64,000 bases of DNA from Ferrovibrio sp046297895 (GCF_046297895.1 NZ_JBKBHC010000001.1:186001-250000); one strand, 5' to 3'; counted from the stretch's first letter, positions 16,449 to 28,279 are shown. The notes: generated from the letters alone by a model not told the origin. Translations and numbers: made by a program.

Positions 16449-19004
16449 TCAGGATTTTGGTCGCGGTTTCGCCCGATTGGTTGGCTGGGCTGCCAGAGGA
16501 TTCTCGGGCCAGTCGTGTTTGGGATACTGGCCGCGCATTTCCGCCCGCACAGCGCGATAACTTGTCTGCCAGAAACCCGCCAGATCGCTGGTGACCTGCA
16601 GGGGGCGCCGGGCCGGCGAGAGCAGGTGTAACACAAGCCTGACCCGGCCGCCGGCAATTGCGGGGGTATCGGCATGGCCGAACATTTCCTGCAGACGCAC
16701 GGCCAGCACCGGAACCTCGCCATGAGTATAGTCGAGGGGGATATGCGACCCCGAGGGAACATGCCAATGCGTTGGCGCTTCGGCATCAAGCATCTTCTGC
16801 TGGGCATAATCGAGTTGATGGGTCAGGGCCGCATGCAGGTCGATGCCGGCCAGTTGCGTGAACTTCACCACACCATCGAGATAGGGGCCCAGCCATTGAT
16901 CAAGACGATCCAGCAACGCGGCATCACTCATGTCCGGCCAGTCCGCGGCAGCCAGCAGGTGACGCCGCAGCAGGGCGACGCGAGCTTGCCATTGCCGCAA
17001 GGCCGGAGACCACGGCAGTACGTCAAGGCCCGACTTGCGAATGGCCTGCAGCAATGCGTCGCGGATGGTCTCCTGCGGCGGCTGCGTCAGCGGCTGCTCG
17101 CGCAGGACCAGTGCGCCCAGGCGTTTCTGCCGCCGCGCCGCCACGGCCTGGCTGCGTTCATCCCATTCGATGGCATCGGCCGTTTCGATCAGATCCCCAA
17201 ACAACTCTTCCAGATCGTCTTCGGCGATCGGTGCCGCCAGGAAAACCCGCGCGTCGGCCTGCGCGCCATCCACCTCGGCTACAGCCAGATAGGGTTCGGC
17301 GCTTAAGGGATCGAGCGGATCGAGTTTTGCGCCACGGCCACCGCTGAGCAGGAAGCTGCCGGCCGCGCCGCGCTTCTTCGCGATGCGGTCGGGATAGGCC
17401 AGCGCTACCAGCCGGCCGGCATCCTCCACCGGCCCTGCATGTGGCGGCACGCCGATCTGCCGCCGCCAGTCGGCTGCCAGGCGGCGAATCTGCCGCACCG
17501 CGTTCATGTCGACCCGCAAGCCGTGCGGGGCGCTGTCTCGTTCACTCTCGCCAGCGACGATTTCCAGGCGCCAGCGCAGATCCGTATCGCGTGCCGCACC
17601 TTTTGGAATTCTCGCAATGTCGCGTTCGCCCAGCAGGGCCGCCAATGCACAGGCCAGGCCGCCCAGGTCCAGTTCCTTGCCCCGGATCACCATATGCGCC
17701 AGGCGCGGGTGCAGCGGCAGTTCGGCCATCGCCCTGCCATGGGGCGTGATGCGGCCGTCGCGGTCGATCGCCCCCAGTTCACGCAGCAGTTCCTGGGCAT
17801 AAGCCATTGTTGCGTCGGGCGGCGGGTCGAGCCAGGGCAGGGCTTTCGCCTCGCGCACACCCCAGGCGGCCAGATCGAGCGCCAGCGGGGTGAGGTCGGT
17901 GACCGCGATTTCCGGTGCGGTGAATTTCGCCAGGCCGCCATGGGCCGCCTCGGCCCAGAGGCGATAGCAGATACCCGGTCCAAGGCGGCCGGCGCGGCCG
18001 CGTCGCTGATCGGCCGAAGCCTGGCTGACGCGCAGCGTCTCCAGCTTCGCCATGCCGGTGGCAGGGGAGAAACGCGGCTGACGCATATAGCCGCCGTCGA
18101 TCACCACGCGCACGCCTTCGATAGTGAGCGAGCTTTCGGCGATCGAGGTGGACAACACCACCTTGCGCAGGCCCGGCGGACTGGGGCGCAGCGCGGCATC
18201 CTGCTCCTCACCGCCGAGGTCGCCATAAAGCGGCATTACCGAAACCTGGGCCGGCAGCCTCGCCTCGGCCAGCAGGCTTTCGACCCGCCTGATTTCGGCC
18301 ACGCCGGGCAGAAAGACCAGGATGTCGCCCTCGGTATCCTGCAGAGCAGTACGCACCGCGTCGCTGACTGCCGGTTCAAGGCGGCCCTGCGGCGCCATGG
18401 GCAGCCAGCGCGTCTCGACGGGATAACTCTGCCCCTCGCCGGTCACCACCGGGCAGTCGCCCATCAGACGGGCGAACGGTGCCGCATCCAGCGTGGCCGA
18501 CATGGCAATCAACTTCAGGTCGGGCCGCAGGGCACCCTGGGACTCCAGGCAGAGCGCGAGCGCGACATCGGATTCCAGGCCGCGTTCATGGCATTCGTCG
18601 AAAAGAACCGCCGCAATGCCCTTCAGTTCGGGATCGCGCTGCAGCCGGCGCAGGAAAACGCCATCGGTATTGAGTTCAATCCGGGTCTTCGGCCCGACCT
18701 TGCTGTCGAGCCGCACGCGGTAGCCGACCGTTTCGCCCACGCTTTCGCCCAGAAGGCTGGCCATGCGCCGGGCAGCCAGCCGCGCGGCAAGCCGCCTCGG
18801 TTCGAGCACGATGATGCGGCCTTCCCTCGCCCATCCTTCATCCAGCAGGGCAAGCGGCAATAGCGTCGTCTTGCCCGATCCCGGCGGCGCCTGAACCACA
18901 AGGTTCGCCGATTGGTTCAGGGCCTGGGAGATTGCAGGCAGCACGGCCTGGATTGGCAGCGCATGGGAGAGTTGCAAATTTTGCAATGTTCGCGAGTCCG
19001 GCAA
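16449..19004 (-). CDS. hrpB: ATP-dependent RNA helicase HrpB
   Basis: HrpB is a DEAH-box-like helicase. The 851-residue product matches the family in length and has motif I APPGSGKTTLLPLAL, Ia LEPRRLAARLAARRMA, motif II DECHER, motif III MSATLD, motif V-like VVLSTSIAESSLTIEGV and motif VI QRRGRAGRLGPG. The C-terminal HrpB domain runs to about 835 with LDYTHGEVPVLAVRLQEMFG. Motif II usually reads DEFHER, so the Cys is a variant. It faces the EamA gene with only 36 bp between the two starts. Confidence 0.92.
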   Translation of the reverse strand: MPDSRTLQNLQLSHALPIQAVLPAISQALNQSANLVVQAPPGSGKTTLLPLALLDEGWAREGRIIVLEPRRLAARLAARRMASLLGESVGETVGYRVRLDSKVGPKTRIELNTDGVFLRRLQRDPELKGIAAVLFDECHERGLESDVALALCLESQGALRPDLKLIAMSATLDAAPFARLMGDCPVVTGEGQSYPVETRWLPMAPQGRLEPAVSDAVRTALQDTEGDILVFLPGVAEIRRVESLLAEARLPAQVSVMPLYGDLGGEEQDAALRPSPPGLRKVVLSTSIAESSLTIEGVRVVIDGGYMRQPRFSPATGMAKLETLRVSQASADQRRGRAGRLGPGICYRLWAEAAHGGLAKFTAPEIAVTDLTPLALDLAAWGVREAKALPWLDPPPDATMAYAQELLRELGAIDRDGRITPHGRAMAELPLHPRLAHMVIRGKELDLGGLACALAALLGERDIARIPKGAARDTDLRWRLEIVAGESERDSAPHGLRVDMNAVRQIRRLAADWRRQIGVPPHAGPVEDAGRLVALAYPDRIAKKRGAAGSFLLSGGRGAKLDPLDPLSAEPYLAVAEVDGAQADARVFLAAPIAEDDLEELFGDLIETADAIEWDERSQAVAARRQKRLGALVLREQPLTQPPQETIRDALLQAIRKSGLDVLPWSPALRQWQARVALLRRHLLAAADWPDMSDAALLDRLDQWLGPYLDGVVKFTQLAGIDLHAALTHQLDYAQQKMLDAEAPTHWHVPSGSHIPLDYTHGEVPVLAVRLQEMFGHADTPAIAGGRVRLVLHLLSPARRPLQVTSDLAGFWQTSYRAVRAEMRGQYPKHDWPENPLAAQPTNRAKPRPKS

Positions 19005-19040
19005 CCTGAAATGTTAACCCTTTAGAGCCATTCCAGAGCA

Positions 19041-19970
19041 ATGTCAGAAATCCCGCTTCCCGCCGCCGCCTCCAGTTCCTCGACGCTGCTGAAAGCGATG
19101 GCGATGATGCTGGGCTCCACCCTCTGCTTCGTCGTCATGCATGCCTTGGTCGCCAAGGTGTCGCAAGGGCTGCCACCGGTGGAAGTGGCTTTTTTCCGCA
19201 ATCTGTTCGGTTTTCTGGTGCTGTTTCCGGCCATAGCCCGCAGCCGTTTCACGGCCTTTCGCACCACCAAGCTGCACCTGCATGCGGTGCGTGGCGTGCT
19301 GAACAGCACGTCGATGATGATGTTCTTTACCGCGCTGGCGATCACGCCGCTGGCCGAGGCCACTGCGCTGTCCTATACCGCGCCGCTGTTCATGACCATC
19401 GGCGCCGTATTCATTCTGGGCGAAACGTTGCATGCCCGGCGCATCGCCGCCCTGGTGATCGGCTTCATTGGGGCACTGATCGTTCTGCGCCCCGGCTTTG
19501 TGCCGATCGGACTGGGGCCGCTGCTGGTGCTGGGCTCGACCGTGCTGTGGGCAGGTTCGATGATCGACATCAAGATCCTGGCCCGCACCGATTCAAGCCT
19601 GACCATCGCCACCTATATGACGGTGTTCCTGATGCCAATCACCCTGGTGGCTGCCCTGTTCGTCTGGCAATGGCCGACCTGGGAGCAACTCGGCTGGCTT
19701 CTCCTGCTCGGAGCATGCGGCTCGGCCGGCCACATGCTGTTCACCGAATCCTTCCGCCACGCCGACACCACCGTGCTGATGCCGCTGGACTTCACCAAGC
19801 TGATCTGGGCCTCAGCCATTGGCTTCCTCATCTTCGGGCAAATTCCCGATTTATGGACCTGGCTGGGCGGCACGGTCATTTTCGCGAGTGCCACTTATAT
19901 ATCCTATCGCGAGCATCAGTTGGCCCGCCGCCGGGCCGGCAGCGCCGCGGAGGGCAAATCCACCGCCTGA
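19041..19970 (+). CDS. EamA (DMT) family transporter
   Basis: The 309-residue product is a ten-helix drug/metabolite transporter, most like the RhaT/EamA exporters. Two EamA repeats can be traced: residues about 15-145 (PVEVAFFRNLFGFLVLFPA, ALSYTAPLFMTIGAVFILGE) and about 155-290 (GHMLFTESFRHADTTVLMPL, FLIFGQIPDLWTWLGG). The paired Tyr-Thr-x-Pro and hydrophobic pattern are typical. The substrate cannot be predicted. It is divergent from hrpB and transcribed toward the liv operon, from which it is separated by 145 bp. Confidence 0.85.
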   Translation: MSEIPLPAAASSSSTLLKAMAMMLGSTLCFVVMHALVAKVSQGLPPVEVAFFRNLFGFLVLFPAIARSRFTAFRTTKLHLHAVRGVLNSTSMMMFFTALAITPLAEATALSYTAPLFMTIGAVFILGETLHARRIAALVIGFIGALIVLRPGFVPIGLGPLLVLGSTVLWAGSMIDIKILARTDSSLTIATYMTVFLMPITLVAALFVWQWPTWEQLGWLLLLGACGSAGHMLFTESFRHADTTVLMPLDFTKLIWASAIGFLIFGQIPDLWTWLGGTVIFASATYISYREHQLARRRAGSAAEGKSTA

Positions 19971-20115
19971 TTGCCGCGAAGATGGGCATTTACTTCGTTA
20001 ATGCCCGCTCAAAATGTTGTCAGCACAGGGCTATTTACAAGTCCGGCCGAATCCCGTTTGATTTGCACCGCGCCCGGAATACCGGGGCCAGGGAGCAAAC
20101 AACATATGTCCGGAC

Positions 20116-20871
20116 ATGGCCGAAGAATACATTCTCGCGACTGAAGGCCTGACGAAGGAATTTGCCGGCTTTATTGCCGTCAAAGACGTCAATCTCAAAA
20201 TCCGCAGGCACAGCATTCACGCGCTGATCGGCCCCAACGGCGCCGGCAAAACGACGTGCTTCAACCTGCTGACCAAGTTCCTGACCCCGAGCCGCGGCCG
20301 GATCACCTATAACGGGCGCGACATCACCAGCCACAAGCCGGCCGATATTGCCCGCAGCGGCATGGTGCGCTCGTTCCAGATATCTGCGGTATTCCCACAC
20401 CTCAGCCTGCTGGAAAACGTGCGCGTCGCCCTGCAGCGTCCGCTGGGAACGTCATTCCACTTCTGGAAGCCGGAAAACAGCCTCAACGCCCTGAATGCCC
20501 GGGCCGAGGAACTGCTGGAAGCCGTCGGCCTGATCGAATACCGCAACCATACCGCGGTCGAACTGCCCTATGGCCGCAAGCGCGCGCTCGAAATCGCCAC
20601 CACGCTGGCGCTGGAGCCCGAGATGATGTTGCTGGACGAACCGATGGCCGGCATGGGTCATGAGGATATCGAGAAGATCTCCGACCTGATCAAGCGCGTG
20701 GCCGCCAACCGCACCGTGCTGATGGTGGAGCACAATCTGAGCGTAGTGGCGAAACTGTCAGACACCATCACGGTGCTGCGCCGCGGCGAGGTGCTGGCCG
20801 AAGGCAACTACGAGACTGTCTCGCGCAACCCGGAAGTCATCGAAGCCTATATGGGAACCGGCCATGCATAA
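20116..20871 (+). CDS. livG: Branched-chain amino acid type ABC transporter ATPase LivG
   Basis: LivG is one of two ATPases powering a HAAT-type importer. The 251-residue product has Walker A GPNGAGKTTCFNLL, a Q-loop near RSFQISAVFP, the signature LPYGRKRALEIA, Walker B MMLLDEPMAGM and the H-loop VLMVEHN. This ATG is the only start in its frame before a stop, but the good ribosome site GGGAG (20091-20095) lies 20 bases away and fits a different ATG at 20106. livF overlaps it by eight bases. Confidence 0.92.
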   Translation: MAEEYILATEGLTKEFAGFIAVKDVNLKIRRHSIHALIGPNGAGKTTCFNLLTKFLTPSRGRITYNGRDITSHKPADIARSGMVRSFQISAVFPHLSLLENVRVALQRPLGTSFHFWKPENSLNALNARAEELLEAVGLIEYRNHTAVELPYGRKRALEIATTLALEPEMMLLDEPMAGMGHEDIEKISDLIKRVAANRTVLMVEHNLSVVAKLSDTITVLRRGEVLAEGNYETVSRNPEVIEAYMGTGHA

Positions 20872-21586
20872 TGGCGCCAACTCAACCGGCACCGAACTCG
20901 CCGTCCGCGACCTGAATGCCTGGTATGGCGAGAGCCATATCCTGCATGGCATGCAGTTCGACGTGAAAAAGGGCGAAGTCGTCACCCTGCTGGGTCGCAA
21001 CGGCGCCGGCAAGACAACCACGATGAAAGCCCTGATGGGCATGATCGCCAACCGCAAGGGCTCGGTTCTGTTCGAAGGCGAGGAACTGATCCACCTGCCT
21101 TCCAACAAGATCGCCCGGCGCGGGCTGGCTTTCTGCCCGGAGGAGCGCGGGATTTTCTCCAGTCTGAATGTCTACGAAAACCTGACATTGCCCCCGGCCG
21201 TGCGGCAGGGCGGCATGAGCCTGGACGAGATCTATCAGATATTTCCCAATCTGAAGGAGCGCCTGAAAAGCCAGGGAACCAAATTGTCGGGCGGCGAGCA
21301 GCAGATGCTTGCCATCGGCCGGATCCTGCGCACCGGCGCGAATTTCCTGCTGCTGGACGAGCCGACCGAAGGCCTGGCCCCGGTGATCGTGCAGCAGATC
21401 GGCGCCATGATCCGGCTGCTGAAATCCAAGGGCTATACCGTTTTGCTGGTGGAACAGAATTTCCGCTTCGCCAGTACCGTTGCCGACCGCCATTACGTGG
21501 TCGAGCACGGCAAGGTGATTGACATGATTGCCAACGATCAGGTCGCCGCCAATACGCAGAAACTCGAGTCCTATCTCGGGGTATAA
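20864..21586 (+). CDS. livF: Branched-chain amino acid type ABC transporter ATPase LivF
   Basis: This is the second ATPase of the importer. The 240-residue product has Walker A GRNGAGKTTTMKALMG, signature KLSGGEQQMLAIGRIL, Walker B FLLLDEPTEGLAP and the H-loop VLLVEQNFRFA. GLAFCPEERGIFSSLNVYEN is a LivF hallmark. It overlaps livG by eight bases, so translation is coupled. The order (ATPases first, then binding protein and permeases) differs from the E. coli liv operon but is common in alphaproteobacteria. Confidence 0.93.
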   Translation: MHNGANSTGTELAVRDLNAWYGESHILHGMQFDVKKGEVVTLLGRNGAGKTTTMKALMGMIANRKGSVLFEGEELIHLPSNKIARRGLAFCPEERGIFSSLNVYENLTLPPAVRQGGMSLDEIYQIFPNLKERLKSQGTKLSGGEQQMLAIGRILRTGANFLLLDEPTEGLAPVIVQQIGAMIRLLKSKGYTVLLVEQNFRFASTVADRHYVVEHGKVIDMIANDQVAANTQKLESYLGV

Positions 21587-21607
21587 GTTCAACCAGGAGG
21601 AAGCACC

Positions 21608-22822
21608 ATGCAATTCAAGCATTTATTCGTGACGACGGCCGCCGTGCTGGCAGCCGGCGCAGCCAACGCCCAGATGTCTGACGGCGTGATCAAGATCGGC
21701 GTGATGAATGACCAGTCCGGCCTCTATGCCGACGTCTCCGGCCCGGGCGGCACCTGGGCGGCGAAGAAGGCGGTCGAGGATTACGGCGCCGCCGCCAAGG
21801 GTCTGAAGGTGGAAGTGGTTTTCGCCGACCACCAGAACAAGCCCGATATCGGCTCCAACATCGCCCGCCAGTGGTATGACGTCGACAAGGTCGATGTGAT
21901 TGTCGACGTGCCGACCTCGTCGGTGGCTTTGGCCATCAACCAGATCACCAAGGAAAAGAACAAGGTGTTCCTGGGCTCCGGTCCGGCGACGGCCGACCTC
22001 ACCGGCCCGGCCTGCTCGCCGAATACCATCCACTGGACCTATGACACCTGGGCGCTGGCCAACGGCACCGGCAAGGCCATCGTCGATACCGGTGGCAAGA
22101 GCTGGTTCTTCCTGACCGCCGACTATGCCTTCGGCCATGCGCTGGAGCGTGATACCAAGGCCGTAGTCGAGAAGAATGGCGGCAAAGTGGTCGGCGCGGT
22201 GCGCCACCCCTTCCCGGGCACCGATTTCTCGTCCTTCCTGCTGCAGGCCCAGGCCTCAAAGGCGCAGATCGTCGCTCTCGCCAATGCCGGCGGCGACACC
22301 ATCAACTCGATCAAGCAGGCCTCGGAATTCGGCATTGTCGAGGGCGGCCAGAAGCTGGCCGGCATGCTGATGTTCGATACCGATATTCATGCGCTGGGCC
22401 TGAAGACCGCCCAGGGCCTGAACTTCACCACCGCCTGGTACTGGGACATGAACGACAACAACCGCGCCTTCGCGAAGGACTTCTCGGCGGCCAATGGCGG
22501 CAAGTATCCCACCATGGTGCATGCCGGCATCTACTCCTCGGTGATCCACTACCTGAAGGCCGTCGAAGCGCTGAAGAGCGATGCCGATGGCGCCAAGGTG
22601 GTAGCCAAGATGAAGGAAATGCCGAGCGAGGATAAGCTGTTCGGCAAGGGCAGCGTCCGTGAGGATGGCCGCCACATGCACGACATGTATCTGGTGGAAG
22701 TGAAGAAGCCGAGCGAGTCGAAAAAGCCCTGGGATTACCTGACGGTCAAGAAGACCATCCCGGCGAACGAGGCTTTCCGCCCGCTCAACGAGGGCAACTG
22801 CCCGCTGGTCAAGAAGAGCTGA
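21608..22822 (+). CDS. ABC transporter substrate-binding protein (LivK-like)
   Basis: This periplasmic type I binding protein (404 residues) begins with a signal peptide (MQFKHLFVTTAAVLAAGAAN, cleavage near ANAQMS). The mature part opens VIKIGVMNDQSGLYADVSGP, the usual LivK-family ligand strand, and contains FLGSGPATADLTG and FFLTADYAFG. A Cys pair (CSPNT and GNCPLV) may form a disulfide. In this subfamily ligands include amino acids, amides and aromatic acids, so leucine or valine is not assured. AGGAGGAAGC precedes the ATG. Two strong hairpins follow, probably stabilising or over-expressing this cistron. Confidence 0.88.
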   Translation: MQFKHLFVTTAAVLAAGAANAQMSDGVIKIGVMNDQSGLYADVSGPGGTWAAKKAVEDYGAAAKGLKVEVVFADHQNKPDIGSNIARQWYDVDKVDVIVDVPTSSVALAINQITKEKNKVFLGSGPATADLTGPACSPNTIHWTYDTWALANGTGKAIVDTGGKSWFFLTADYAFGHALERDTKAVVEKNGGKVVGAVRHPFPGTDFSSFLLQAQASKAQIVALANAGGDTINSIKQASEFGIVEGGQKLAGMLMFDTDIHALGLKTAQGLNFTTAWYWDMNDNNRAFAKDFSAANGGKYPTMVHAGIYSSVIHYLKAVEALKSDADGAKVVAKMKEMPSEDKLFGKGSVREDGRHMHDMYLVEVKKPSESKKPWDYLTVKKTIPANEAFRPLNEGNCPLVKKS

Positions 22823-22836
22823 CGACCAGCTGCGAC

Positions 22837-22919
22837 CCGGAGCCGCCCGATGGCGGCTCCGGCCAGCGGCCCGCAATCTTGCAGCCTGCGGCCATATCGG
22901 CCGCAGTCTCAAAGATTGC
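22837..22919 (+). promoter_or_regulatory. Two stacked hairpins between the binding-protein gene and livH
   Basis: The first is an 11-bp stem (22837-22847 with 22852-22862) closed by CGAT. The second is nested: outer GCAATCTT (22873-22880) with AAGATTGC (22912-22919), inner CTGCGGCC with GGCCGCAG (22886-22893 and 22899-22906). Neither has a T-run. This resembles structures that protect the 3' end of a highly expressed binding-protein message while limiting read-through to permeases. Confidence 0.6.
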
Positions 22920-22968
22920 CGGATCGGCAAAGTATCAAGAGCGAGAGTATAAAGGGGGCATTCCAGCG

Positions 22969-23850
22969 ATGTTCGAGCTGCTTGGCATAGCGCCACAGGC
23001 CTTGTTCGGCCAGTTGCTGCTTGGTCTGATCAACGGTGCCTTCTATGCCATGCTCAGCCTGGGCCTGGCGGTGATTTTCGGCCTGCTCAACGTCATCAAC
23101 TTCACCCATGGCGCCCAGTACATGATGGGTGCCTTCTGTGCCTGGATGCTGCTGAACTGGGCCGGTGTGCCATACTGGGGGGCGCTGATCCTGGCTCCCA
23201 TCATCATCGGCGCCTTCGGCATCCTGCTCGAGAAGGTGTTCCTGAAGCGGCTCTACCATCTGGACCACCTCTACGGCCTGCTGCTGACCTTTGGCCTGGC
23301 CCTCATCATCGAGGGCGTATTCCGCAAGCAGTTCGGTTCCTCCGGCCTGCCCTATGCCAATCCGATCCCCGGCGGAACGCGGCTCGACTTCATGTTCCTG
23401 CCCTGGTACCGCGGCTGGGTGGTGGTCGCCTCTCTAGTGATCTGCCTCGGCACATGGTTCCTGATCGAACGGACCAAGCTGGGGTCCTATCTGCGCGCCG
23501 CCACCGAACGGCCCGATCTGGTGCAGGCTTTCGGCATCAACGTGCCGCGCATGATCACGCTCACCTACGGCTTCGGCGTCGGTCTTGCCGCCCTGGCCGG
23601 CGTGCTGGCGGCGCCGATCTACAGCGTCAATCCGCTGATGGGTTCCAACCTCATCATCATCGTCTTCGCCGTTGTGGTGATCGGCGGCATGGGCTCGATC
23701 ATGGGCGCCATCGTCACCGGCTTCGGCCTCGGCATCATCGAAGGTCTGACCAAAGTGTTTTATCCGGAAGCTTCCAACACCGTCATCTTCATCATCATGG
23801 CCATCGTGCTGATGCTGAAACCGGCCGGCTTGTTCGGCACGCCCAAGTGA
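22969..23850 (+). CDS. livH: ABC transporter permease LivH
   Basis: LivH is one of the two inner-membrane permeases of the importer. The 293-residue product is hydrophobic throughout and has the LivH signatures INGAFYAMLSLGLAVIFGLL, NFTHGAQYMMGAF near the N-terminus and LAALAGVLAAPIYSVNP and VVVIGGMGSIMGAIVTGFGL in the C-terminal half. The frame opens at 22879, but AAAGGGGG at 22951-22958 sets the ATG at 22969, and the upstream stretch lies in the hairpin zone. Confidence 0.92.
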   Translation: MFELLGIAPQALFGQLLLGLINGAFYAMLSLGLAVIFGLLNVINFTHGAQYMMGAFCAWMLLNWAGVPYWGALILAPIIIGAFGILLEKVFLKRLYHLDHLYGLLLTFGLALIIEGVFRKQFGSSGLPYANPIPGGTRLDFMFLPWYRGWVVVASLVICLGTWFLIERTKLGSYLRAATERPDLVQAFGINVPRMITLTYGFGVGLAALAGVLAAPIYSVNPLMGSNLIIIVFAVVVIGGMGSIMGAIVTGFGLGIIEGLTKVFYPEASNTVIFIIMAIVLMLKPAGLFGTPK

Positions 23851-23860
23851 GGACCGGAGG

Positions 23861-24820
23861 ATGACCACGATGACCGCCGGCACCACCAAGAACCGCGACC
23901 TGCTGATCTTTGCCATCCTGATGGCGATTGCCGTCGTCGCGCCGATGGTAATCTACCCCGTCTTCCTGATGAAGGTGCTGTGCTTTGCGCTGTTCGCGCT
24001 CGCCTTCAACCTGCTGATCGGATATGTCGGCCTGTTGTCGTTCGGCCATGCCATGTTCTTCGGCGGCGCCGCCTATATCAGCGGCTATGTCGTTAAGGCC
24101 TGGGGCTGGTCGCCCGAGATGGGCATCCTGGCCGGCACGGCCTGCGCCGCCCTGCTTGGTCTGGTGACGGGAAGCCTGGCAATCCGCCGCCAGGGCATCT
24201 ATTTCGCCATGGTCACGCTGGCACTGTCGCAGATGGTGTTTTTCTTCTGCGTGCAGGCGCCGTTCACCGGCGGCGAGGACGGCATCCAGGCCATCCCGCG
24301 CCGACCGCTGTTCGGCATCTTCGACATCAAGGACGACCTGAGCTTCTTCTACCTTGTGCTGGTGGTGTTCGCCTTCGGGTTCCTTGTGATCTGGCGTGCG
24401 ATCCATTCGCCTTTCGGCCAGGTCCTGAAAGCGATCCGCGAAAACGAACCGCGCGCCGTCTCGCTTGGCTACCGTGTCGACCAGTACAAGCTGCTGGCCT
24501 TCGTGCTTTCCGCTGCACTGGCCGGCATGGCCGGCGCCACCAAGGCGCTGGTATTCCAGCTCGCCTCGCTCACCGATGTCACCTGGCAGATGTCGGGCGA
24601 GGTGGTGCTGATGACCCTGGTGGGCGGCATGGGCACGGTATTCGGCCCCATCGTCGGCGCCGGCGTGATCATCACCATGCAGAATTACCTGGCCGGCTTC
24701 GGCGAATGGGTCCTGGTGATCCAGGGTGCCATCTTCGTGGTGGTGGTGATGGCCTTCCGTAAAGGCATCGTCGGCGAAATCCAGGCCTGGTGGCAGAGGC
24801 GCAGCCGCAGCCAGGTCTAG
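23861..24820 (+). CDS. livM: ABC transporter permease LivM
   Basis: LivM is the second permease. The 319-residue product has the family motif YVGLLSFGHAMFFGGAAYI, the periplasmic-loop region GGEDGIQAIPRRPLFG, and the coupling-helix region IRENEPRAVSLGYRV facing the ATPases, followed by MTLVGGMGTVFGPIVGAG. GGAGG lies two bases before ATG 23861, which is close, so ATG 23870 is a possible alternative start. The operon ends here, tail to tail with rfbB. Confidence 0.92.
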   Translation: MTTMTAGTTKNRDLLIFAILMAIAVVAPMVIYPVFLMKVLCFALFALAFNLLIGYVGLLSFGHAMFFGGAAYISGYVVKAWGWSPEMGILAGTACAALLGLVTGSLAIRRQGIYFAMVTLALSQMVFFFCVQAPFTGGEDGIQAIPRRPLFGIFDIKDDLSFFYLVLVVFAFGFLVIWRAIHSPFGQVLKAIRENEPRAVSLGYRVDQYKLLAFVLSAALAGMAGATKALVFQLASLTDVTWQMSGEVVLMTLVGGMGTVFGPIVGAGVIITMQNYLAGFGEWVLVIQGAIFVVVVMAFRKGIVGEIQAWWQRRSRSQV

Positions 24821-24838
24821 ACTGGCAGGCGGGCCGGC

Positions 24839-25897
24839 TCAGCCGGCCTTGCTGCCCAGCCCGATCCGGCCCCGGTCATAAGCCTGCGTCGCCCGCCGGC
24901 ACCAGGCCGAATTGTCCAGATACCACTGCACTGTCGCTTTCAGGCCCGCCGCAAGGTCGAACTGAGGCCGCCAGCCTAATTCGCGCGCGGCCTTTGACGG
25001 GTCGATGGCGTAGCGGGCGTCGTGTCCGGGCCGGTCGGTGACGAAGGCGATCAGTTCCGCATATTTGTGGCTGCCCTGGCGCGGCACTAGATCGTCGAGG
25101 ATGGCGCAGAGCCGGTGCACAAGGTCGATGTTGCGCTGTTCGCCCCGCGACCCGATCAGGTAGGTCTCGCCCGGCCTGCCCTTCTCAACAGCCAGTTGCA
25201 AAGCGGCGGCATGGTCGTCGACATGGATCCAGTCGCGCACCTGCTCGCCCCGGCCATAAATCGGCAAGGCCTTGCCTTCCAGGGCGTTGAGAATGGTGAG
25301 CGGGATCAGCTTCTCGGGGAACTGATACGGACCGTAATTGTTGCCGCAATTGGTGACCAGCACCGGAAGGCCATAGGTACGGCCAAAGGCACGGGCGAGA
25401 TGGTCGGCGGAAGCCTTGCTGGCGGCATAGGGTGAATTCGGCTTGTAGGGGCTGTTTTCGTCAAACAGACCAGTGGCTCCAAGCTCGCCATAGACCTCGT
25501 CGGTGGAGACCTGAAGATGGCGGAACTGTTGCTGCGCCGTGGCATCCAGTCCGCGCCAGTGATCCAGCGCCGCCTCCAGCAGGACCAGGGTGCCGGTCAC
25601 ATTGGTCTCGATGAAGGGAGCCGGACTGTCGATCGAGCGGTCGACATGGCTCTCCGCCGCCAGATGGTAAACGGCCGTCGGCTTCGTCTCGGCATAAATC
25701 CGCCTGATCGCCGCCCGGTCGCAGATATCCACCTGCTCGAAGTGATGCAGGTCGGGATGCGGCAGGCCAGCGATATTGTCCGGATTGCCGGCGTAGGTGA
25801 GCTTGTCGATGGTGACGACGGCGCGCTTCTGAGCGTTCAGTCGGCGGACAAGCGCGGAGCCGATGAAGCCGGCGCCACCGGTGACGATGACAGTCAT
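24839..25897 (-). CDS. rfbB: dTDP-glucose 4,6-dehydratase
   Basis: RfbB converts dTDP-glucose to dTDP-4-keto-6-deoxyglucose for rhamnose and related surface sugars. The 352-residue product is an extended SDR with the NAD-binding motif TGGAGFIGSALVRRL, HLAAESHVDRS, the catalytic-Tyr segment SPYAASKAS and the family stretch VSTDEVYGELG. The Thr-Asp-Glu active-site trio of dehydratases is therefore present. The ATG at 25897 follows GGGAGATC; the frame extends further upstream without a ribosome site. rfbA, rfbC and rfbD are not here. Confidence 0.92.
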   Translation of the reverse strand: MTVIVTGGAGFIGSALVRRLNAQKRAVVTIDKLTYAGNPDNIAGLPHPDLHHFEQVDICDRAAIRRIYAETKPTAVYHLAAESHVDRSIDSPAPFIETNVTGTLVLLEAALDHWRGLDATAQQQFRHLQVSTDEVYGELGATGLFDENSPYKPNSPYAASKASADHLARAFGRTYGLPVLVTNCGNNYGPYQFPEKLIPLTILNALEGKALPIYGRGEQVRDWIHVDDHAAALQLAVEKGRPGETYLIGSRGEQRNIDLVHRLCAILDDLVPRQGSHKYAELIAFVTDRPGHDARYAIDPSKAARELGWRPQFDLAAGLKATVQWYLDNSAWCRRATQAYDRGRIGLGSKAG

Positions 25898-26045
25898 GGA
25901 CGAGATCTCCCTGCGCCCTGTATAGCGGAGCCCCGGCCGCCCCGGAAGGTCCGGATGGCCGTACTGCCACGGCATGGCAGCAGGATGCCGGACCGGCCGG
26001 CCATCCCGCTTGGCGGCGGCCCCGTCCCACCCCATATTGGCAGCC

Positions 26046-28279
<2,234 letters not shown>

